This document shows positions 1-5,321 of a DNA stretch of 6,188 nucleotides, piece after piece. Within the stretch, counting starts at the first letter, position 1, and every line of letters starts with the position of its first letter. The notes under the pieces were generated by a model, which was given only the letters and a program-made list of their open reading frames with translations, had not been told where the DNA came from and searched no databases. This DNA comes from Candidatus Shapirobacteria bacterium (GTDB lineage: Bacteria; Patescibacteriota; Microgenomatia; UBA12405): the NCBI GenBank assembly GCA_003647605.1, contig QMND01000038.1, forward strand, positions 1-6,188. Reading direction: 5' to 3'. A program made the position numbers and the translations under genes.

Positions 1-27
1 CCCAAAGGTTGTGTCTTCAGGATCACC

Positions 28-48
28 CAGCACTTTCAGAAAGCACTG
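28..48 (-). other. Small hairpin just downstream of tRNA-Thr
   Basis: On the minus strand CAGTGCTT and AAGTGCTG can pair over 8 bp (two of them G-U) around a 5-nt loop, two bases past the CCA end of tRNA-Thr. No T-run follows, so it is not a convincing terminator. It may be a processing or spacer hairpin. Nothing else can be read in the first 50 bases, and the next gene on this strand lies outside the window. Confidence 0.35.
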
Positions 49-50
49 CA

Positions 51-125
51 TGGAGCCGCCTGACGGATTTGAACCGCCGACCCGTTGTTTACAAAACAAC
101 TGCTCTACCACTGAGCTAAGGCGGC
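51..125 (-). tRNA. tRNA-Thr (anticodon UGU)
   Basis: The minus strand folds into a complete cloverleaf. The acceptor stem pairs GCCGCCT with AGGCGGC, the discriminator is T, and the CCA is encoded (51-53). The D arm contains AGCTCAGTGGTAGAGC. The anticodon stem is GTTGT/ACAAC with loop TTTGTAA, giving anticodon TGT (plus-strand ACA at 91-93), which reads ACA threonine codons. The T arm GGCGG-TTCAAAT-CCGTC is intact. It starts about 51 nt after the tuf stop codon with no obvious terminator between, so it is probably co-transcribed with tuf. A tRNA-Thr beside tuf is a common bacterial arrangement. Confidence 0.96.
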
Positions 126-176
126 ATAACCAAGCCTTAAGCCCCAGGTTTCAGGTTTTTGCTTGTAGCCTGCAAT

Positions 177-1367
177 CTATTTTATAACCTCACTCACCAC
201 CCCAGCACCTACAGTGTGTCCACCCTCACGGATGGCAAACCTCAATTCCTTTTCCATAGCAATGGGGGTAATGAGTTCTGCCTCTATCTGGACATTATCC
301 CCGGGCATAACCATCTCTACATCCTTGGGGAGGCTGATGACCCCGGTGACATCAGTGGTGCGAAAGTAGAACTGGGGACGATAACCGGAGAAGAAGGCGG
401 TGTGTCTGCCTCCTTCTTCCTTGGCGAGAACATAAACCGATGCCTTAAACTTGGTGTGGGGGGTAATTGAACCTGGTTTGGCCAGGACTTGGCCTCTCTG
501 GAGCTCCTCCTTGGCAATTCCCCGGAGAAGCACACCGATGTTATCCCCGGCCTGTCCAGTTTCAAGGGTCTTTCTGAACATCTCCACACCGGTAGCGGTG
601 GTCTTTTTGGTCTCCTTTATCCCCACAATCTCTACCTCATCACCTACCTTTATCTCGCCCCTCTCTACCCGACCTGTGCCTACTGTTCCCCTTCCGGGGA
701 TGGAAAAGACATCCTCAATAGGCATCAGGAAGGGTTTATCCAGAGGACGCTGGGGGGTAGGGATGAACTCATCTACTGCTTTTAAGAGCTCCTCGATGCA
801 CTTGGTTGCCTCGGGGTTATCGGGTTCGTTCATTGCCTTGAGAGCACTCCCCCGAACAAAAGGAATCTTTTCTCCGGGGAACTCATACTTGGTAAGCAGT
901 TCTCGCAGTTCTAACTCTACAAGGTCTAAGAGCTCGGGGTCATCTACAGCATCACACTTGTTTAAGAAGACTACGATAGAAGGAACCCCTACCTGACGGG
1001 CAAGTAGAATATGCTCCCTCGTCTGAGGCATTGGGCCATCAGCAGCTGAGACAACCAGGATTGCCCCATCCATCTGGGCGGCACCGGTAATCATATTCTT
1101 GATGTAATCGGCGTGTCCGGGGCAGTCCACATGAGCATAGTGTCTCTTCTCGGTTTGGTATTCTACATGGGCTAAGGCAATGGTAACCCCTCTTTCCCTT
1201 TCCTCAGGGGCGTTGTCAATGGAATCAAAGGTGCGCATTTCAGCCAATTCTTTCTTGTGCAAGAAAAGGGTAATTGCACTGGTTAAGGTAGTCTTGCCAT
1301 GGTCAACATGGCCAATAGTGCCGATGTTCACATGGGACTTGGTGCGCTCGAATTTTTGTTTTGCCAT
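177..1367 (-). CDS. tuf: Translation elongation factor EF-Tu
   Basis: A 396-residue EF-Tu, the GTPase that delivers aminoacyl-tRNA to the ribosomal A site; the length is normal for the family. The GTPase domain shows the P-loop GHVDHGKT (19-26), switch I RGVTI (60-63 region, with the Mg-binding Thr62), DCPGH (81-85, catalytic His85), NKCD (136-139) and SAL (174-176). The beta-barrel domains 2 and 3 follow, with [10 protein letters not shown] and the conserved [10 protein letters not shown] near the C-terminus. The start ATG is fixed by a strong GGAGGT six bases upstream and by alignment of the N-terminus [10 protein letters not shown] with the family. The stop is TAG, so TAG acts as a stop codon in this genome. 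Switch I reads IALAHVEY, where most bacteria have INTAHVEY or INTSHVEY. It lies downstream of fusA with a 195-bp structured spacer. Confidence 0.98.
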   Translation of the reverse strand: MAKQKFERTKSHVNIGTIGHVDHGKTTLTSAITLFLHKKELAEMRTFDSIDNAPEERERGVTIALAHVEYQTEKRHYAHVDCPGHADYIKNMITGAAQMDGAILVVSAADGPMPQTREHILLARQVGVPSIVVFLNKCDAVDDPELLDLVELELRELLTKYEFPGEKIPFVRGSALKAMNEPDNPEATKCIEELLKAVDEFIPTPQRPLDKPFLMPIEDVFSIPGRGTVGTGRVERGEIKVGDEVEIVGIKETKKTTATGVEMFRKTLETGQAGDNIGVLLRGIAKEELQRGQVLAKPGSITPHTKFKASVYVLAKEEGGRHTAFFSGYRPQFYFRTTDVTGVISLPKDVEMVMPGDNVQIEAELITPIAMEKELRFAIREGGHTVGAGVVSEVIK

Positions 1368-1372
1368 GATTT

Positions 1373-1378
1373 ACCTCC
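1373..1378 (-). promoter_or_regulatory. Ribosome binding site of tuf
   Basis: The minus strand reads GGAGGT followed by AAATC and then the tuf ATG. It is complementary to the CCUCCU at the 3' end of the 16S in this same window and supports the chosen start. Confidence 0.9.
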
Positions 1379-1385
1379 AAATCCT

Positions 1386-1459
1386 TATAAGGGCGGACTC
1401 CTTATAGAGGCGACAGAGAAGTTGCCTCTAATAATACCTATAGAGAAGTTGCCCTTATA
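1386..1459 (-). promoter_or_regulatory. Folded leader with direct repeat upstream of tuf
   Basis: TATAAGGGC (1386-1394) and GCCCTTATA (1451-1459) form a perfect 9-bp inverted repeat enclosing a second hairpin, TAGAGGC (1405-1411) with GCCTCTA (1424-1430). The inner stem extends to 10 bp with one mismatch around a TTCTCT loop on the transcript. A 12-bp direct repeat AGAGAAGTTGCC lies at 1415-1426 and 1442-1453; one copy overlaps the inner stem and the other the outer stem. The element ends about eight bases before the tuf ribosome binding site. It could be an RNA control or processing element, or a small mobile repeat. I see no U-tract of a terminator and no convincing promoter boxes. Confidence 0.5.
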
Positions 1460-1480
1460 TTACTTTTCCTTGCTCGCGAA

Positions 1481-1510
1481 GTGAGAGCCGAAGCCCGGCG
1501 AAGCCTTAGC
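1481..1510 (-). repeat. Dispersed repeat, copy 1 (inverted relative to copy 2)
   Basis: On the minus strand this reads GCTAAGGCTTCGCCGGGCTT followed by CGGCTCTCAC. It matches the plus strand at 3785-3814 at about 27 of 30 positions, so the two copies flank fusA in opposite orientation. The repeat contains the mini-palindrome GGC-TTC-GCC, and a CTC-ACTTC-GCGAG remnant adjoins it at about 1474-1486. It lies in the fusA-tuf spacer. Confidence 0.8.
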
Positions 1511-1562
1511 AAAGGCGGGCGGACGATAGAAATGAACAAAGTCCATTTCGTTTTTTTTACTA

Positions 1563-3629
1563 TCACTTTATTATCTTCGCTGCAATATCTTCAGGAACCC
1601 GGGCATAATGCGAGGGTTCCATTGTATAGGTTCCTCTTCCCTGTGTCAAGGAACGCAGAGAAGTAGCATAGCCAAACATCTCAGCAAGAGGGACAAATCC
1701 TCGAATTACTTTTATTCCCTTTCTCTCCTTTATCCACTCTATCATTCCGCGCTTGGAATTAAAGTTCCCCAAGACTTCCCCTACATATTCCTCGGGAGTA
1801 ACTATTTCAATACTCATTATCGGCTCTAAAAGAAAGGGAATAGCCTTTTTCACGCCATCTTTAAAAGCAATAGAGGCAGCCAAGCGAAAGGCTAACTCTG
1901 AAGAATCTACCTCATGAAAAGAACCGTCTTTTAAGATAACCTTCAAATCCGTTACTGGATAACCGGCTAATACTCCTCCCTCCGCTGCTTCCTCTACACC
2001 CTTTTTTACTGCCGGTATAAACTCCTGGGGGATTACCCCTCCTTTAATTTTATTTACAAACTCTAAACCCATCCCACTTTCCAAGGGTTCTAATTTCAAT
2101 AGAACATGCCCATATTGACCATGACCACCGGTCTGCCTGATAAACTTTCCTTCGCTCTCTACTCCTTTAGTAATTGTCTCCCGATAAGAAACCTGCGGTT
2201 TTCCCACATTGGCATCAACCCCAAATTCGCGAATCATCCGCTCTTTCAATATCTCGAGATGTAGCTGCCCCATTCCCGAAATTATTGTCTGTTCGGTTTC
2301 TGAGTCGGTGCTAATTTTAAAAGTAGGATCTTCTTCGGAGAGTTTATTTAAAGCGGAGTTGAGTTTATCACGGTCAGCCTTTGTCTTTGGTTCGATAGCC
2401 AGGGAGATTACCGGCTCGGGAAAATGCATCGCTTCCAAAACTATGGGGTGCTCGGGAAGACATAGGGTATCGCCTGTACGCACCTCTTTTAATCCTAGAG
2501 TGGCAGCAATATCTCCGCAAAAAATCTCTTCTCTTTCCTCGCGCTTGTTGGCATGCATCTGGAGGATCCTCCCCACCCTCTCTTTTGTGCCGGAATTAGC
2601 ATTCCAGACAAAAGAACCTACTTTCAGATGTCCAGAATAAACCCGGAAGAATATCAATTTACCTACATAAGGGTCACTGCTAATCTTAAAAACCAGAGCC
2701 GCAAATGGCTCTTTATCACTTACCAACCTTTTCTCTTCTTTACTGCTCTTCGGGTTTATTCCCTCTACCGGGGGAATATCCAAAGGCGAAGGGAGATAAT
2801 CAACAACTGCGTTTAACAAAAGCTGTACACCTTTATTTTTCAAAGAACTACCACAAAGAACAGGAACTATTTTATTCTCGATCGTCAGTTTTCTAATTAC
2901 CGCCTTGAGTTTTTCCTCACTTACTTCCTCGCTGTGCACATAAGCAGATAAAATATCCTCGTCTTTCTCTCCCAATTTTTCAATCAGCTTCTCGTGATAC
3001 TCCGCTGCTTCCTCCTTCAATGCCTCATCTACTTCTTCCTCATGAAAGGTAACTCCATAATTTTCCTCCTGGAAAACAACTCTCTTCATCCTCACCAGGT
3101 CAAGTACACCATTAAAGCCCTCTTCTTCGCCTATAGGAATCTGAATAAGGAGAGGAGTTGTGCCCAAACGTTCCTCCATCTCCTTGACCACTTCAAAAAA
3201 GTTTGCCCCTACTCTGTCCATCTTGTTGATAAAAGCAAGACGAGGAATCTTGTATCCATCTGCCTGCCGCCAGACAGTCTCTGTCTGGGACTCTACACCG
3301 CCTACGGCACAAAAGATTGCGATTGCACCATCCAGTATTCTCAAAGAGCGCTCTACCTCGGCCGTAAAATCTACATGGCCGGGGGTATCAATTATATTTA
3401 TCCGATGCTCCTTCCAAAAACAGGTAGTCGCCGCCGAGGTAATTGTAATCCCTCTCTCTTTTTCTTGGTCCATCCAATCCATAGTGGCTTCGCCATTATG
3501 GACCTCACCAATTTTGTAAATCTTGCCGGTATAATATAAGATTCGCTCGGTTGTGGTGGTTTTCCCGGCATCAATATGAGCCATAATTCCAATATTGCGA
3601 ATATTTTGTAAGGGATATTTTCTCGGCAT
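1563..3629 (-). CDS. fusA: Translation elongation factor EF-G
   Basis: A full-length (688 aa) EF-G, the GTPase that drives tRNA-mRNA translocation and, with RRF, ribosome recycling. The G domain shows the P-loop AHIDAGKT (17-24), switch I RGITI (59-63), DTPGH (81-85, catalytic His85), NKMD (135-138) and SSL (261-263), with the EF-G-specific insert between NKMD and SSL. Domain II follows from about residue 300, III from about 400, IV from about 475 with YRETI and GGHGQYGHV, and V from about 600 with [17 protein letters not shown]. The C-terminus [15 protein letters not shown] fits the family. The start gives [20 protein letters not shown], the expected N-terminus, yet there is no Shine-Dalgarno before it: the upstream 40 bases are nearly all A/T and hold a hairpin. 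The stop is TGA. Upstream neighbours are tRNA-Ile and 16S rather than rpsG; tuf follows. Confidence 0.98.
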   Translation of the reverse strand: MPRKYPLQNIRNIGIMAHIDAGKTTTTERILYYTGKIYKIGEVHNGEATMDWMDQEKERGITITSAATTCFWKEHRINIIDTPGHVDFTAEVERSLRILDGAIAIFCAVGGVESQTETVWRQADGYKIPRLAFINKMDRVGANFFEVVKEMEERLGTTPLLIQIPIGEEEGFNGVLDLVRMKRVVFQEENYGVTFHEEEVDEALKEEAAEYHEKLIEKLGEKDEDILSAYVHSEEVSEEKLKAVIRKLTIENKIVPVLCGSSLKNKGVQLLLNAVVDYLPSPLDIPPVEGINPKSSKEEKRLVSDKEPFAALVFKISSDPYVGKLIFFRVYSGHLKVGSFVWNANSGTKERVGRILQMHANKREEREEIFCGDIAATLGLKEVRTGDTLCLPEHPIVLEAMHFPEPVISLAIEPKTKADRDKLNSALNKLSEEDPTFKISTDSETEQTIISGMGQLHLEILKERMIREFGVDANVGKPQVSYRETITKGVESEGKFIRQTGGHGQYGHVLLKLEPLESGMGLEFVNKIKGGVIPQEFIPAVKKGVEEAAEGGVLAGYPVTDLKVILKDGSFHEVDSSELAFRLAASIAFKDGVKKAIPFLLEPIMSIEIVTPEEYVGEVLGNFNSKRGMIEWIKERKGIKVIRGFVPLAEMFGYATSLRSLTQGRGTYTMEPSHYARVPEDIAAKIIK

Positions 3630-3642
3630 TTTTTAAAACTTA

Positions 3643-3664
3643 AAAAATCTGAAAACAGATTTTT
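3643..3664 (-). promoter_or_regulatory. AT-rich hairpin 13 bases before the fusA start
   Basis: AAAAATCTG (3643-3651) and CAGATTTTT (3656-3664) form a perfect 9-bp stem with a 4-nt loop. On the fusA transcript it is followed by TAAGTTTTAAAAA and the ATG. It occupies the place where a ribosome binding site is expected. It could be a weak regulatory stem, or a U-tailed terminator-like structure. Confidence 0.45.
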
Positions 3665-3784
3665 CATTTTTTATAGAAATTTTAAGTTAGGTTGTCTCCT
3701 TCAATATGAAATGTTCCCATGATTATTCTTTGAACCTCCAAAAGTAATTTCTGCTAACTACATTTTTATCCTCAGCCTGTCTAC

Positions 3785-3814
3785 GCTAAGGCTTCGCCGG
3801 GCTTCAGCTCTCGC
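3785..3814 (+). repeat. Dispersed repeat, copy 2
   Basis: The plus strand GCTAAGGCTTCGCCGGGCTT plus CAGCTCTCGC matches, in inverted orientation, the copy at 1481-1510. The downstream CTC-GCTTC-GCGAG motif found next to copy 1 is also present here at 3837-3849, but separated from the repeat by an extra hairpin (3813-3837). Copy 2 therefore looks like copy 1 with a second element inserted. Confidence 0.8.
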
Positions 3815-3933
3815 CCTGCACCGTTCTGGTGCAGGGCTCGCTTCGCGAGAAAAACCTCTCGCCTTACGGCGTAAGGAAAATGAAACAGCGCCCCGACGCT
3901 TCCGTCGGGGCTATCCTCCTCGCTTCGCGAGGA
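3813..3933. repeat. Cluster of five short perfect hairpins between fusA and tRNA-Ile
   Basis: Consecutive perfect stems: GCCCTGCACC/GGTGCAGGGC (3813-3837, 10 bp, loop GTTCT); CTCGC-TTC-GCGAG (3837-3849); CCTTAC-GGC-GTAAGG (3862-3876); GCCCCGACG-CTTC-CGTCGGGGC (3890-3911); TCCTCGC-TTC-GCGAGGA (3917-3933). The fourth, on the minus strand, is followed by GCTGTTTCATTTTCC, a moderately T-rich tail, and is the best candidate terminator for the 16S/tRNA-Ile transcript. The rest look like REP-type dispersed elements. No coding sequence is evident in the 310-base spacer 3630-3938. Confidence 0.75.
3890..3911 (-). terminator. Possible terminator after tRNA-Ile
   Basis: A 9-bp GC-rich perfect stem with a GAAG loop on the minus strand, 28 bases past the tRNA-Ile CCA end, followed by GCTGTTTCATTTTCC. 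The T-run is interrupted, so termination is uncertain; similar TTC/GAA-loop hairpins nearby clearly are not terminators. Confidence 0.35.
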
Positions 3934-3938
3934 AGGAA

Positions 3939-4013
<75 letters not shown>

Positions 4014-4015
<2 letters not shown>

Positions 4016-4038
4016 AATTTTTGCGAAGCAAAAATTGG
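4014..4038 (-). other. Hairpin abutting the 5' end of tRNA-Ile
   Basis: CCAATTTTTGC (4014-4024) and GCAAAAATTGG (4028-4038) form a perfect 11-bp stem with a 3-nt TTC/GAA loop. Its last two bases overlap the first two bases of tRNA-Ile, so stem and acceptor helix compete for them. A role in 5' processing is possible but only inferred; the loop type matches the spacer hairpins at 3837-3933. Confidence 0.6.
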
Positions 4039-4045
4039 ATACTGA

Positions 4046-4063
4046 ATCCCGATTTATCGGGAT
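4046..4063. repeat. Palindrome ATCCCGAT-TT-ATCGGGAT
   Basis: Perfect 8-bp arms. The 14-base core CCCGATTTATCGGG recurs, in opposite orientation, inside the 16S at 4748-4761, the tip of helix 44. Confidence 0.75.
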
Positions 4064-4088
4064 GAAGGACCTGGCCAATGCGAAATTA

Positions 4089-4156
4089 AAACAAAAAGCA
4101 CCGAACCACCATCAAAAACACTTCGGTCTATTACCCTGGACTGGTGTCATGGTGCT
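4089..4156 (-). terminator. Possible hairpin with T-tract in the 16S to tRNA-Ile spacer
   Basis: On the minus strand AGCACC (4151-4156) can pair with GGTGCT (4097-4102), or alternatively ACCGAA (4122-4127) with TTCGGT (4100-4105). Either stem is followed by TTTTTGTTTTAATTT. The T-tail is good, but the stems are short and the loops long, so this may equally be spacer structure. If it terminates, tRNA-Ile would need its own promoter. Confidence 0.3.
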
Positions 4157-4162
4157 CTTTTA

Positions 4163-4415
4163 AGATTGCTTTACTTCGTTCAGCAATCTAATTACAGCGA
4201 TTAACACCGATTACAGTGATGATTTCATCATTTCTTTATCGCCGTAATCTTGTTTTTTCGTTGTAATCGCTGTTTAAAATTAGCACAAGCCAACAACCAC
4301 CGCTTACTTCTCCTTTGATTGCCTCGCTACCGCTCGGCAATCTGATTACAACAATTAACAATGATTACGGTGATGTATTTCATCGTTGCAATCTTGCTTT
4401 TTATTACTGTAATCG
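4163..4415. repeat. Two tandem imperfect copies of a ~100-bp hairpin unit (16S-tRNA spacer)
   Basis: Copy A (about 4164-4272) and copy B (about 4317-4415) share the same order of blocks: a GATTGC...GCAATC hairpin (4163-4189; 4317-4342), then ATTACA(G/A)C(G/A)ATTAACA, then GATTAC(A/G)GTGATG, a TTTCATC loop region and GTAATC blocks. Within copy A, ACAGCGATTA (4194-4203) and TAATCGCTGT (4264-4273) are perfect inverted arms enclosing GATTAC/GTAATC (4209-4214, 4244-4249) and TGATGA/TCATCA (4217-4230). Copy B ends about eight bases from the 16S 3' end, so the structure may take part in pre-16S 3' processing. No coding sequence is seen in the spacer 4016-4422. Confidence 0.7.
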
Positions 4416-4466
4416 TATTTATAAAGGAGGTGATCCAGCCCCACCTTCCGGTAGGGCTACCTTGTT

Positions 4467-4712
4467 CATGTAACTCCTTATGTCTCCATAAGGCATGGAC
4501 TATATCTTCTTCTATCGCACAGAAGTTTAGACTTCCTTGATAGAAGTCCGGCGTGTAGTCTCTGAGGGGTCAATCACGACTTCCCTGCTGATTGTCCGCA
4601 TCCTAACATTTTCACTCCGATTTAAAGTCGGAGTAGTTAAGAATTCTCGGATATCCCAGCATATAGCCAGATTTCTTACCTTATTGTCGCCAACAAGGAT
4701 CGCAACAAATTT
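4467..4712 (-). ncRNA. Group I self-splicing intron in 16S (between E. coli U1498 and A1499)
   Basis: 246 nt and no ORF. The 5' exon ends ...AAGUCGU and the intron ends in G (4467), as group I chemistry requires. The internal guide at 4686-4698 reads CCUUGUUGGCGAC: GCGAC pairs with exon GUCGU, giving the U.G pair at the splice site (P1), and CCUUGUU pairs with all seven bases of exon AACAAGG (P10). The core is complete: P (UGCUGGGA, 4654-4661), Q (AAUCAGCAGG, 4584-4593), R (UCAGAGACUACACGC, 4551-4565) and S (AAGAUAUAGUCC, 4497-4508), with P7 as GACUA/UAGUC. P3 is UCUGGC (4666-4671) with GCCGGA (4547-4552). The P5-region stem is ACUCCGA/UCGGAGU (4614-4634), P8 is 8 bp (4509-4516, 4539-4546), and P9 is 7 bp with a GAGA tetraloop (4476-4493). 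It should excise as RNA without a protein of its own. Confidence 0.94.
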
Positions 4713-4746
4713 ACGACTTAGCCCCCCTTACCCAGCACACCTTGGG

Positions 4747-4762
4747 CCCCGATAAATCGGGG
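4747..4762 (-). repeat. CCCCGAT-type hairpin at the tip of 16S helix 44
   Basis: CCCCGAT-TT-ATCGGGG on the rRNA strand, forming the apex of the shortened helix 44 in the middle exon. Its 14-base core is the same as the spacer palindrome at 4046-4063. Confidence 0.7.
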
Positions 4763-4878
4763 ACTTCGGGTGCACTCGACTCAGGTGGCTTGACGGGCGG
4801 ATTGTGATAGTTTAGAGTTACTTCACGTTCCCACCGAGCAAGCGGCTTTCCCGCACTCGGCGAGCCCCACGATTCATT

Positions 4879-5289
4879 TCAGATTTTAAATTGTTGGACC
4901 CTTCTAAAACCCTCCGTGGTTTTATACTCTTTGCTTATAACTATCTTAACAATTTCACGAAAGATTTCAAAATTTTTTCGTTTGACTTTACTCTGGAGAG
5001 AATGTTTTTCAAAAAAGGGAATCAATATATTCTGAATATCTTTTTGTGAATTTATCTAAAAACGATAGCAAGTTGAATGGTTTTTTTTATTATCTTTTTG
5101 CTTATAGATAAACCCGCAACCAAAATATTCTCTAACTCCCTCAAGCAATCCTTTTTCATCCTCATGAAGTTTTATATAAAAGTGTATTCGGACACAAGGT
5201 TTACTTGTGTGAGGACGTTTTAGAATAGGATTTACATAAAAACATCCCTTTCCGTCTGTCAAACCAACAATATAATCTGCTGTTATCAT
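4879..5289 (-). pseudogene. Degenerate LAGLIDADG homing endonuclease inside the group II intron
   Basis: Translation from the ATG at 5287-5289, which has GGGAG (5296-5300) six bases upstream, gives MITADYIVGLTDGKGCFYV, the single LAGLIDADG helix of a family that cuts intronless alleles to spread its intron. The family's C-terminal region follows (VRIHFYIKLHEDEKGLL, YFGCGFIYKQKDN, CYRF). An in-frame TAG at 5056-5058 (codon 78) stops the protein at 77 aa. Reading through it, the same frame continues with NSQKDIQNILIPFFEKHSL, KRKNFEIFREIVKIV and TTEGFRRVQQF to a TGA at 4879-4881 (136 codons plus stops), clearly the rest of the family. The penultimate motif residue, the metal-binding Asp/Glu (GLVDGEG in active relatives), is Lys14 (codon AAG). 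Both lesions point to a dead enzyme. A longer in-frame ATG at 5412 reads through intron RNA and is unlikely to be used. Confidence 0.86.
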
Positions 5290-5295
5290 AGGTTT

Positions 5296-5321
5296 CTCCC
5301 TTCCCCCGACGATTGTCGGGG
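5296..5321 (-). promoter_or_regulatory. Hairpin and ribosome binding site before the LAGLIDADG gene
   Basis: CCCCGAC-AATC-GTCGGGG (5304-5321) lies directly after the CAUAGUA motif and is followed by AAGGGAG and the start codon. The CCCCGA strand could alternatively pair with UCG-U-GGGG past the ORF (about 4867-4874), which would close domain IV; both pairings are inferred from sequence only. Confidence 0.5.

Noticed and set aside
159..470. Plus-strand ORFs opposite tuf and fusA (for example 159-470, 451-996, 2994-3539)
   Set aside because: They lie antisense to strongly conserved genes, have no start signals and resemble no protein family; they are frame shadows.
3398..3667. 89-residue minus-strand ORF overlapping the fusA start
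   Set aside because: It is out of frame with fusA, has no ribosome binding site, and most of it is a shadow of the conserved EF-G N-terminus.
3682..3720. A 12-codon ORF on the minus strand (MGTFHIEGDNLT) upstream of fusA, with GGAGGT at 3734-3739
   Set aside because: The spacing from GGAGGT to ATG is about 13 bases, longer than normal, and the peptide has no recognisable features. It could be a leader peptide or the start of a lost gene, but the support is too weak to annotate.
3813..3933. CRISPR array
   Set aside because: The hairpins differ in sequence and spacing, and there is no regular repeat-spacer pattern.
5056..5058. TAG in the endonuclease as a reassigned codon
   Set aside because: tuf ends with TAG at 177-179 and fusA with TGA at 1563-1565, so both act as normal stops; a nonsense mutation is simpler.
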